This document shows, in pieces, positions 56,723-64,000 of a stretch of DNA of 64,000 bases. Source of the DNA: Nitrosomonas sp. Is79A3. GTDB lineage: Bacteria > Pseudomonadota > Gammaproteobacteria > Burkholderiales > Nitrosomonadaceae. The stretch's first letter is position 1. Every line of letters begins with the position of its first letter. The position numbers and the translations under genes are program-made. The notes under the pieces are model-generated. The model was not told the DNA's origin and did not search any database. It saw nothing but the letters and a program-made list of their open reading frames with translations. The stretch lies in assembly GCF_000219585.1 (NCBI RefSeq), contig NC_015731.1, forward strand, positions 3,348,001 through 3,412,000, read 5' to 3'.

Positions 56723-57529
56723 TTACACGCGTTTTTTCTTATCATTCTCAATCAATGCATACGCTGAATGATTATGAATAGATTCAAAATTCTCTGATTC
56801 GACCACATAGGCATCAATACGCTCGTCATGGTTTAGCACTTCCGCAATATCTCTCACGATGTCTTCAACGAACTTGGGATTGTCATAGGCCTTCTCAGTC
56901 ACATATTTCTCATCAGGCCGTTTCAAAAGACCATAGAGCTCACAGGAAGCATTACTCTCTGCAATTCTAATAACATCTTCAATCCATACAAAACTATTCG
57001 TGCGTACCGAAATAGTGACGTGGGAGCGTTGATTATGCGCGCCATAATTCGATATTTTCTTTGAACACGGACATAAACTCGTGACCGGCACAACGACTTT
57101 CATCGTAAAGAAATACTCACTATTTTTAATCTCACCAATGAAAGTCACTTCATAATCCAACAAACTTCTTACTTGCGATACCGGTGCGGATTTATTAATG
57201 AAATATGGAAAAGTCATCTCAATATGACCGGAGTCTGTTTCCAGTTTTTCGATCATTTCCCTTAAGATAGCCTGAAATGACTCGACAGAAATTTCCCGTT
57301 CGTGGCTATTGAGTATTTCCACAAAGCGGGACATATGCGTACCTTTAAAATTATGCGGCAAATTCACATACATGTTAAAGATTGCTACAGTATGCTGGAC
57401 CCCATCATCCTTGTCAGCTACAACCACGGGATGGCGTATGGCCTTAATCCCTACCCTATCGATCGCAATACGCCGGGTGTCAGGCGAACTCTGCACATCG
57501 GCAATGGGCAAATCTATTTGTTTATTCAT
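56723..57529 (-). CDS. folE2: GTP cyclohydrolase FolE2
   Basis: The start chosen is the ATG at 57529 ([13 protein letters not shown]), preceded by AGGAGG, rather than one 39 bases further upstream. It gives 268 residues. FolE2 features are [15 protein letters not shown], the Cys motif [10 protein letters not shown], and [13 protein letters not shown]. FolE2 makes 7,8-dihydroneopterin triphosphate from GTP without the strict zinc need of FolE, feeding folate or queuosine synthesis. In many bacteria it is zinc-regulated, but no Zur box is obvious here. Confidence 0.95.
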   Translation of the reverse strand: MNKQIDLPIADVQSSPDTRRIAIDRVGIKAIRHPVVVADKDDGVQHTVAIFNMYVNLPHNFKGTHMSRFVEILNSHEREISVESFQAILREMIEKLETDSGHIEMTFPYFINKSAPVSQVRSLLDYEVTFIGEIKNSEYFFTMKVVVPVTSLCPCSKKISNYGAHNQRSHVTISVRTNSFVWIEDVIRIAESNASCELYGLLKRPDEKYVTEKAYDNPKFVEDIVRDIAEVLNHDERIDAYVVESENFESIHNHSAYALIENDKKKRV

Positions 57530-57632
57530 ATTATTTCCTCCTATTTGATTAGGAGTCTCTGGCAACAACTGAGTTCCACACTCGCCAGCTCCCCGTCAGG
57601 ATCAATGCTGTTGAAGCAACAATAAATAAATA

Positions 57633-59477
57633 TTACTCAGAAAATACTGACCGCACTGATTGGATAATACCATTCTTGCTTAATCCGCAATCCGCAAGCA
57701 TTTGTGCATGATCACCTTGATCGATAAAAACATCCGGCAAGCCTAGTTGTAACACTTTGACACAAATTCGCTGACTGTTTAGTGATTCTGTAACAGCACT
57801 ACCAGCCCCCCCCATCACAGTATTTTCTTCAACCGTAACCAGCAAGTCATGGCTGGCAGCCAAAGATGCCACCAGATCATCGTCTAGAGGCTTGATGAAG
57901 CGCATATTGATCACCGTTGCGTTGAGTTCTTCTGCTGCCTCCAGGCACGGTGCCAGCATACTGCCAAAAGCCAGCAAAGCAATTCTTTCCCCCTGACGCC
58001 GGATTTCACCGCGGCCAATGGGTAACGCTTTCATTTCTTTTTGTACCTGCACACCGCTTCCGGTACCTCTTGGATATCGTACCGCTGTTGGTGTATCCAG
58101 TTGAAAAGCGGTATACAACATCTGCCTACACTCATTTTCATCCGCAGGTGCCATGACTGTCATATTTGGAATACAACGCAAATAAGAAAGATCGAAGCTA
58201 CCTGCATGCGTTGGGCCATCCGCCCCCACCAAGCCAGCCCGGTCAATGGCAAATACAACCGGCAGATTCTGGATTGCAACATCATGAATCAATTGATCAT
58301 ATGCTCGTTGCAAAAAGGTTGAATAAATCGCCACCACCGGCTTTAAGCCATCGCATGCCGCTCCCGCAGCAAATGTAACCGCATGTTGCTCAGCGATACC
58401 GACATCAAAATAACGTTCAGGATATTCCTGTGAAAAACGAACCAATCCGGATCCCTCACGCATTGCCGGAGTTATGCCTATTAAACGGGAATCCTGCGCA
58501 GCCATATCACACAACCAGTCACCAAATATTTGTGTATATGCAGGTTTTCCTGCTGATTTAGGAATAATTCCTTTTTCCGGATCAAACTTACCCACACCGT
58601 GGTACAGAATGGGGTCTTCTTCAGCCACCTTGTAACCAGCACCTTTACGCGTCACTACATGGAGAAACTGCGGGCCATCAAGGAGCTTGATATTATTCAG
58701 CGTAGTAATTAAAACATCCAGATCATGGCCATCAATCGGGCCGATATAATTAAATCCGAATTCTTCAAATAAGGTACCCGGCGTTACCATGCCTTTGACA
58801 TGCTCCTCGGCGCGTTTAGCCAATTCCAGCATAGGCGGGACGACACCCAGCACTTTTTCGCCAGCACGCCGCGCCGTAGCATAGAATCGCCCCGACATCA
58901 ACTTGGCTAAATAATTGTTCAGTGCGCCGACCGGCCGTGAAATCGACATATCGTTGTCATTTAGAATGACCAGCAAATTGGCATCCATCACACCGGCATT
59001 ATTCAACGCTTCAAACGCCATCCCCGCACTCATGGCGCCATCGCCAATAATTGCAATTGCACGCCGGTCCGTCTTATTTAATTGCGCAGCGACCGCCATG
59101 CCGAGTGCGGCACTGATGGAGGTACTGGAATGTGCGGTGCCAAATGCGTCATACTCACTTTCATCGCGGCGTGGAAATCCGGCTAACCCGCCCTGCATGC
59201 GCAACTTACTCATGCCACTTCGCCGGCCGGTCAGAATTTTGTGCGCATAGGTTTGATGCCCCACATCCCAAACAATCTGGTCATGCGGTGTATTAAAAAC
59301 ATAGTGCAGGGCAATGGTTAATTCAACCGTACCCAGATTGGAGGACAGATGCCCTCCGGTTTTCGCGACCGATTCAATGAGAAAACCACGTAATTCCTTA
59401 GCAACCTGCGGTAATTTCTTTTGATCCAGTTCACGTAACTGGGAGGGGAAACTAATGGTATCTAACAATGGATACAT
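57633..59477 (-). CDS. dxs: 1-deoxy-D-xylulose-5-phosphate synthase
   Basis: The 614-residue protein matches [38 protein letters not shown], the thiamine-diphosphate motif [18 protein letters not shown] with its distal DNDMSIS, and [15 protein letters not shown]. It condenses pyruvate and glyceraldehyde-3-phosphate, the first step of the MEP pathway. It is the third gene of xseB-ispA-dxs, in which ispA uses the pathway's products. Order and length are normal. Confidence 0.98.
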   Translation of the reverse strand: MYPLLDTISFPSQLRELDQKKLPQVAKELRGFLIESVAKTGGHLSSNLGTVELTIALHYVFNTPHDQIVWDVGHQTYAHKILTGRRSGMSKLRMQGGLAGFPRRDESEYDAFGTAHSSTSISAALGMAVAAQLNKTDRRAIAIIGDGAMSAGMAFEALNNAGVMDANLLVILNDNDMSISRPVGALNNYLAKLMSGRFYATARRAGEKVLGVVPPMLELAKRAEEHVKGMVTPGTLFEEFGFNYIGPIDGHDLDVLITTLNNIKLLDGPQFLHVVTRKGAGYKVAEEDPILYHGVGKFDPEKGIIPKSAGKPAYTQIFGDWLCDMAAQDSRLIGITPAMREGSGLVRFSQEYPERYFDVGIAEQHAVTFAAGAACDGLKPVVAIYSTFLQRAYDQLIHDVAIQNLPVVFAIDRAGLVGADGPTHAGSFDLSYLRCIPNMTVMAPADENECRQMLYTAFQLDTPTAVRYPRGTGSGVQVQKEMKALPIGRGEIRRQGERIALLAFGSMLAPCLEAAEELNATVINMRFIKPLDDDLVASLAASHDLLVTVEENTVMGGAGSAVTESLNSQRICVKVLQLGLPDVFIDQGDHAQMLADCGLSKNGIIQSVRSVFSE

Positions 59478-59513
59478 TCAAAACCTGAAATAAAAATAAT
59501 GGAGAAATAAGAC

Positions 59514-60407
59514 TCAGAATTTACGTTTAATTATAAAATCGGTTACTTGACGCAATCGTAATGCAGCTTCACCAAAGCTATCTAAAGCCTGATAAGCGTC
59601 GTGCTGCAATTTCTCCGCCAATTCACGCGCCTGACTAATACCTAGAATACTGACATAAGTGGGCTTATTATTCTCAGCATCTTTACCGGCGGTTTTACCC
59701 AATGTGGCCGTTGTTGCCTCGGTATCCAACAAATCGTCAACCACCTGGAATGCCAGACCAACGCATTTGGCGAAGTGATCCAATTTACCCAACTGATTAT
59801 TATTTAAACGGTTATTACAACGCGCCCCGAGCATCACAGCAGCACGAATCAACGCACCGGTTTTATGGATATGCATAAATTCCAGCTCTGGCAGGCTTAA
59901 AGTTTTGCCAACACTATCCAAATCAAATGCCTGCCCCCCTGCCATACCACGCGAACCAGCAGCTACTGCCAGTTGCGCGATCATCTCTAATTGCGTCCCC
60001 GGCTCATCCGCCAAACACTTCTCTGCCAATAACTCAAAAGCCAACGTTTGCAAACTATCCCCCGTCAGCAACGCAGTAGCCTCATCAAACTCTATATGAC
60101 AAGTAGGTTTGCCGCGCCGCAGAATATCGTCGTCCATGCATGGCAAATCATCATGCACCAAAGAATAAGCATGAATGAGTTCTACTGCCGCGGCAACAAC
60201 CATCACCCGATCAGTATCTGCAAGTGCAAGTTCTCCGGCTGCAAAAGACAATAGCGGACGTACCCGTTTTCCTCCACCCAGCACTGAATAACGCATTGCT
60301 TTGTGTAATCGTTCAGGCACGCAATCTGCGGCAGGTAATCGCGATTCCAGAAGTGTCTCGATACGCGCCTGACAACTGCTAGTCCAGTTCTGAAAATCAG
60401 CGCTCAT
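59514..60407 (-). CDS. ispA: Farnesyl diphosphate synthase
   Basis: The 297-residue prenyl transferase has the first Asp-rich motif in HDDLPCMDDDILRRGKPTCH and the second in FQVVDDLLDTEA. It also has MRYSVLGGGKRVRPLL. It builds farnesyl diphosphate from IPP and DMAPP, for ubiquinone and undecaprenyl phosphate. Its ATG overlaps the xseB stop by 11 bp, so translation is coupled. Domain length is normal. Confidence 0.97.
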   Translation of the reverse strand: MSADFQNWTSSCQARIETLLESRLPAADCVPERLHKAMRYSVLGGGKRVRPLLSFAAGELALADTDRVMVVAAAVELIHAYSLVHDDLPCMDDDILRRGKPTCHIEFDEATALLTGDSLQTLAFELLAEKCLADEPGTQLEMIAQLAVAAGSRGMAGGQAFDLDSVGKTLSLPELEFMHIHKTGALIRAAVMLGARCNNRLNNNQLGKLDHFAKCVGLAFQVVDDLLDTEATTATLGKTAGKDAENNKPTYVSILGISQARELAEKLQHDAYQALDSFGEAALRLRQVTDFIIKRKF

Positions 60408-60648
60408 TGTCGGATCCTGTGAAATCTTTTAACAGACCAGCCTCAAGCACGCGCACCTGCTGTTGCGCACCCTGCAGTTTATTCTGACAATATTGCAATA
60501 ACTCTGCTCCGCGCTGATACGCTGAGAGAGAATCTTCCAGTGACATTTGCCCTGCTTCCATGGCAACCACTATTTTCTCCAGTTCAGCGGATGCTGCCTC
60601 AAAACTCTCTGGCTGAGATGAAACAGCATGCTTTGTTGATTTGGTCAT
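60397..60648 (-). CDS. xseB: Exodeoxyribonuclease VII small subunit
   Basis: The start chosen is the ATG at 60648, giving 83 residues; the frame upstream is an extension without support. The protein has the XseB core FEAASAELEKIVVAMEAGQMSLEDSLSAYQRGAELLQYC, two helices that bind several copies of XseA. It heads the xseB-ispA-dxs set, the usual order in beta- and gammaproteobacteria. Confidence 0.95.
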   Translation of the reverse strand: MTKSTKHAVSSQPESFEAASAELEKIVVAMEAGQMSLEDSLSAYQRGAELLQYCQNKLQGAQQQVRVLEAGLLKDFTGSDNER

Positions 60649-61133
60649 AAATACGTAGCCAGCAATAATACAAATATAGAAATAGGTGGTTTTTTTATAA
60701 AAAAGCAGATAAAAATAACGCAATAAGCAGTGTCAGGTCAATTCAAATTTAGTAATAACTGCCCCCCCCCGCTTTCTGGAGCTTCTGTTGATTAGTTGCA
60801 AACCCGCTTGGATCACAGGCCACATGTGATTGTAGGTGCTTTAATCAAAACAGACTACCCGCACTTTTTCTTTAGCTGGTTTTCAATTTTCACTGCACAA
60901 AACAACAATATTGATACATGGTGCTTACTATGGCAAGATACGAGCTTTGATCGGTCTCGTTAAGATCAGGCAAACATTCGACGTTCGATTTGTTACAAAA
61001 TATAAGCCATTGGCAAAATCGTCATTTGCCTGTTTCATCATTACGACCGCTTATCTCAGCAATATCCCTGGGTAAAGGTTCTCGACACAAGAACCCATTC
61101 TGTATTTTCTAATGAACTTAAATTGAGACAACC
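60649..61133. other. Intergenic region upstream of the xseB operon
   Basis: The stretch contains the xseB-ispA-dxs upstream region and a run of nine C at 60762-60770. It shows no coding frame or terminator I can support. The C9 tract is slippage-prone, but no reading frame depends on it. Confidence 0.4.
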
Positions 61134-61619
61134 ATGAACGAAATCATTGATCAAATCTCCGGGTATTTTGAAACCGTGCCTTTATGGCCATTTGTCTTAT
61201 TTGGCTTCTTAGGGTTGGTAGCTGTATTTGTTGAAATTCTTAATCGCAAGCGCCGTGCCGATGCGATTGATAACTTCCGTTATACGATTGAAATAGAACT
61301 GGCTGATATGTATCCCCAACATAAACGCTGGCCTAAGAATATCAACATCTACCTCTGCTCGCGGCTGCCTGGAATGCAACAGAATTTTGAAGTTTTAAGA
61401 GTATTCCTTCCGCAGGATCGCCTGCTCAGCTACAATACGGACTGGAATAACTTTTGTGATTTCTGCCGCAATATCACTGATGAGAAAATTGCCGCAGCTG
61501 AACAATCCTCGGCATCCGATCAATCCGCGGATAAAAAACAATCTATGAATCAAGAGTCAGATCTCAGAGAAGTTTTTCATAAGCTTGTATCGGATTTGTT
61601 GAAACACACGCACATATAA
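61134..61619 (+). CDS. Hypothetical membrane-anchored protein (161 aa)
   Basis: One N-terminal hydrophobic helix (LWPFVLFGFLGLVAVFVEIL) is followed by a soluble domain of about 85 residues, with an Arg/Tyr-rich region (RADAIDNFRYTIEIELADMYP) and two CxxxC-type segments. A Ser/Gln/Lys-rich tail (AEQSSASDQSADKKQS) ends in a helix. I recognise no family. Orientation is cytoplasmic if the helix acts as an anchor. A REP-like repeat follows directly. Confidence 0.55.
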   Translation: MNEIIDQISGYFETVPLWPFVLFGFLGLVAVFVEILNRKRRADAIDNFRYTIEIELADMYPQHKRWPKNINIYLCSRLPGMQQNFEVLRVFLPQDRLLSYNTDWNNFCDFCRNITDEKIAAAEQSSASDQSADKKQSMNQESDLREVFHKLVSDLLKHTHI

Positions 61620-61647
61620 AAACTTCTTCGCCATACTTACTTATGTT

Positions 61648-61761
61648 AGGGAAGCTCTGATTAAGTTGATTACATTCATGGTTCGACAAGCTCACCACGA
61701 ACGTAATCAATATATTACCGTTCGTCCTGAGCATTCCGAAGGACTTAATTAGAGTTTCCTT
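61648..61761. repeat. REP-like palindromic repeat, copy 3
   Basis: It begins GGGAAGCTCTGATTAAGTTG and ends CTTAATTAGAGTTTCCTTA, the same outer palindrome as the copy at 4409-4477. Between lie two inner palindromes: GGTTCGACAAGCTCACCACG and TTCGTCCTGAGCATTCCGAA. It is a longer form of the same family, a double-REP arrangement. Confidence 0.82.
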
Positions 61762-61897
61762 AGTAGTGAACAAATATTGGTATAACAATAGACTTTATGC
61801 AATTGTCAATGATGTCTGATTGTTTAGAAAGCAGATCAGCGGCTCTTAGTTTCTTAGTTTCAATGCATTTTCATTAAAACCACATCATTCATCTGTC

Positions 61898-63049
61898 ATG
61901 AATACACACGATAAACCGGTTGGTTCCAAAATAACGGTGCGCCCGGTAATGACTTATCGTGACATGAGCAAATTCATTGAAATTCCCTGGCACGTCTATG
62001 CCAATGATCCTTTGTGGGTACCGCCTTTACGCTTGGAGCGGCGTTTCCATTTTTCCCGTTTCAATCCTTTCTTTAAGCATGGCGAATGGCAGGCGTGGGT
62101 CGCTTTTCAGAATGGTCAACCGGTTGGACGAATCAGTGCACAGATCGATTCGCTGCACCAGGAACGCTACGGCGCAGATAGCGGCCACTTTGGCTTGCTG
62201 GAATGTATTGACGATTCAGAAGTTTTTGCTGCATTGATACTGAATGCCGAAGCTTGGCTGGCTTCCCGGCAAGTGCGCCATGTGAGTGGCCCGTTCAATC
62301 TCTCTATCAATCAGGAGTGCGGTATTCTGGTCGATGGATTTGATACAGCACCGGTCATCATGATGCCGCATTCGCCGCGCTGGTATGGCCGTTTACTGGA
62401 AGAACAGGGATATCTTCCTGTCAAAGATTTACTGGCTTATAAGGTCCGGGTCGATTTTGAGATACCTCGTGTCATGCAAGTTATGATCAACCGGTTTTCT
62501 TCAAAGATAACATTACGTACATTACAACGTAATAATTTTGATGAAGAAATGGAAACGTTGCGGGATATTTTTAACGACGCTTGGTCCAATAACTGGGGCT
62601 TCATTCCCTTTACCCGGGAAGAATTTGCCGAACTGGGCACCAGCCTGCGCCTGTTGCTGCCTGATGAATTCATCCAGATTGCCGAAGTCGATGGCAAAGC
62701 TGCGGCATTTATGGTGGGTTTGCCCAATCTCAACGAAGTTTTGATCGAATTAAACGGAAGTCTGTTTCCGTTTGGCTGGCTCAAAATGATCCAAAAGATC
62801 AGAAACCAAGAAATACGGACAGGCCGCATACCCCTGATGGGTGTACGCAAACAATTTCACAATACGCCTCTGGGCTTGGCATTGGCTTGCCTGGTCATTG
62901 ATGCGCCACGTCAAGCAGGAATTGCACGCGGTATTGAAGAAGTTGAGATGTCATGGATACTTGAAGATAACGTCGCGATGCGCAGTATCCTCGACAGTAT
63001 TGGCAGCGAGCAATACAAGCGTTATCGTATTTATGGAAAAACATTGTGA
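61898..63049 (+). CDS. GNAT-fold acyltransferase, possible bacterial ceramide synthase-like protein
   Basis: The 383-residue protein has two parts: a first GNAT-like region (WQAWVAFQNGQPVGRISAQID) with the family motif GPFNLSINQECGILVDGFDT, and a second GNAT-like region (PDEFIQIAEVDGKAAAFMVGLPNLN). The GPFNLSxNQECG motif marks a conserved bacterial family that includes the ceramide synthase bCerS, as I recall. It would N-acylate an amine. Its TGA overlaps the GTG of the nucleotidyltransferase gene by four bases, and an LptF/G-like gene follows. The exact activity is an inference from context. Confidence 0.7.
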   Translation: MNTHDKPVGSKITVRPVMTYRDMSKFIEIPWHVYANDPLWVPPLRLERRFHFSRFNPFFKHGEWQAWVAFQNGQPVGRISAQIDSLHQERYGADSGHFGLLECIDDSEVFAALILNAEAWLASRQVRHVSGPFNLSINQECGILVDGFDTAPVIMMPHSPRWYGRLLEEQGYLPVKDLLAYKVRVDFEIPRVMQVMINRFSSKITLRTLQRNNFDEEMETLRDIFNDAWSNNWGFIPFTREEFAELGTSLRLLLPDEFIQIAEVDGKAAAFMVGLPNLNEVLIELNGSLFPFGWLKMIQKIRNQEIRTGRIPLMGVRKQFHNTPLGLALACLVIDAPRQAGIARGIEEVEMSWILEDNVAMRSILDSIGSEQYKRYRIYGKTL

Positions 63050-63891
63050 ACGATGCGTCTAATCCTGCACCCCAGCGATTCGTCGCACTGGTTCTGGCTG
63101 CCGACCGCACCAACAAAGATCCTATCACACGTCATACCGGTGCAGCTTGTAAGGCCTTTGCACCCGTGAATGGCATTCCAATGGTTATCCGCGTTCTGGA
63201 TGCGCTGGCGGCTTGCGATTTGGTCACTACAACCATCCTTTGCGGCCCTCCCGAATCCCTGCACTCACATTGTCCGGAATTAAAACAGCGCATTGCTTCC
63301 GGGCAAGTTATTTGGATACCGAATTTGGATTCCCCCAGCCGTAGCGCTGAAAGCGGTCTGAATCAAATACCCAGCGATACGCCGGTATTATTAACCACCG
63401 CCGATCATGCCTTGCTAACACCCGATATGGTATACAGTTTTCTGCGCGATTCCTTGTCAACCCAGTGTGATGCCACGGTTGGCTTGGTCAGACAGCAAGA
63501 TATCACCGTCGCATTTCCCGGTTCCAAACGCACTGTTATCCGCTTACGCGACGATGGATTTTGCGGCTGCAATCTGTTCACTTTTAATCCACAAGGACGG
63601 GCATTGATCAGATTCTGGCGGCAAGCCGAAGACTTGCGCAAACGCCCCTGGCGATTGATCGCACAAATACTTGGATTCAGAATGGTATTGTCGTATTTGT
63701 TTGGATTTCTCACGTTGCAACAAGGATTGCAAGCGGTATCCGAAAAATCCGGGGTAAAAATACAAGGAGTCATGCTTGATGATCCACGAGCGGCCGTCGA
63801 TGTCGATAAAATAGAAGATTTGGTGCTTGCCGAATCCATACTCAAGCAAAAGCCAAATTTTTTTCACAGTGACATACAATCTATCAAGTGA
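63046..63891 (+). CDS. MobA-like nucleotidyltransferase
   Basis: The 281-residue protein starts at a GTG overlapping the previous stop. It begins as a MobA/GlmU-type NTP transferase: VALVLAADRTNKDPI (a changed glycine-rich loop), KAFAPVNGIPMVIRVLDAL, and LLTTADHALLTPDMV with the metal-binding Asp. The C-terminal half has the pattern DDPRAAVDVDKIEDLVLAESIL, typical of such enzymes. It would activate a headgroup or sugar as a nucleotide derivative. The loop deviates from LAGGxSxRMG, so its activity is uncertain. Coupling suggests a shared pathway with the GNAT protein. Confidence 0.8.
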   Translation: MNDASNPAPQRFVALVLAADRTNKDPITRHTGAACKAFAPVNGIPMVIRVLDALAACDLVTTTILCGPPESLHSHCPELKQRIASGQVIWIPNLDSPSRSAESGLNQIPSDTPVLLTTADHALLTPDMVYSFLRDSLSTQCDATVGLVRQQDITVAFPGSKRTVIRLRDDGFCGCNLFTFNPQGRALIRFWRQAEDLRKRPWRLIAQILGFRMVLSYLFGFLTLQQGLQAVSEKSGVKIQGVMLDDPRAAVDVDKIEDLVLAESILKQKPNFFHSDIQSIK

Positions 63892-63954
63892 GTTGTACCT
63901 GTTCTTTTCAATGCTATTCGCCAACCATCAGTTACCTGTTGATCATGCAGATTT

Positions 63955-64000
63955 ATGAAATTAGTTGAACGGTATATCGCGCGGGAGATATTGCTGCCGT
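63955..64000 (+). CDS. LptF/LptG-family permease, N-terminal start only
   Basis: The last 46 bases encode MKLVERYIAREILLP, the typical start of LptF/LptG/YjgP-type permeases. Only 15 residues lie in the window. A permease of this type in this position would fit lipid export from the inner membrane. Chance similarity cannot be ruled out for so short a stretch. Confidence 0.55.
   Translation, partial: MKLVERYIAREILLP

Noticed and set aside
60762-60770. C9 tract as a phase-variation switch
   Set aside because: It lies in a gap with no reading frame across it and is not placed between promoter elements.
1-64000. CRISPR arrays, tRNA, rRNA or prophage
   Set aside because: No regularly spaced repeats, cloverleaf genes, rRNA sequence or phage structural genes were seen while reading the window.

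Overview
The window looks like a chromosome segment of a Gram-negative betaproteobacterium, most likely a Nitrosomonas-type ammonia oxidiser or close relative. This is an inference from the moderate-to-low G+C, the neutral-porin type, the xseB-ispA-dxs order, the PEP-CTERM protein and the many dispersed repeats; no ammonia-oxidation gene lies in the window. No rRNA, tRNA or CRISPR array was seen.

Layout. (1) 1-4367 is a sulfide/persulfide locus: a TauE/SafE exporter, a fused phosphatase-like/SQR flavoprotein, an ArsR-type regulator with the two BigR/SqrR cysteines, two YeeE/YedE genes and a persulfide dioxygenase. Three of these genes are broken by nonsense or frameshift mutations. (2) 4409-8050 holds a REP-like repeat, a J-domain/zinc-ribbon/PilZ protein, a Fur-controlled hemP, a bacterioferritin and a DUF2325 gene. 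(3) 8064-14053 carries ssb, a YajR-like MFS gene, uvrA and glycerate 2-kinase. (4) 14043-21084 holds a porin, two L,D-transpeptidases, an Lpp-like lipoprotein and an IS4-family element killed by a 10-bp duplication. (5) 21158-25331 is hypC-hypD-hypE-hypX for NiFe-hydrogenase maturation. (6) 25360-30412 has a lipoprotein, a PEP-CTERM protein, a TraB-family protein and an ABC exporter.

(7) 31075-48237 is the most unusual part. Four YfiR-family periplasmic proteins and four TonB-dependent receptors (one internally deleted) surround three translationally coupled signalling genes: a hybrid histidine kinase with a YfiN-like (CHASE8-type) periplasmic region, a REC-PAS-GGDEF-EAL protein and an HDOD-REC-GGDEF protein. 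I read it as an expanded outer-membrane-to-c-di-GMP pathway in which YfiR may gate a phosphorelay kinase rather than a diguanylate cyclase. (8) 48522-51851 adds a secreted protein and a soluble kinase/REC-TPR pair.

(9) 51941-53912 is an hvfC-hvfB-hvfA (bufferin-type RiPP) operon whose precursor has five EGKCG motifs. (10) 54187-60648 holds a membrane protein, a MITE-like repeat, murJ, folE2, dxs, ispA and xseB. (11) 61134-64000 ends with a GNAT-fold protein, a MobA-like nucleotidyltransferase and the start of an LptF/G-type permease, a set that resembles bacterial ceramide loci.
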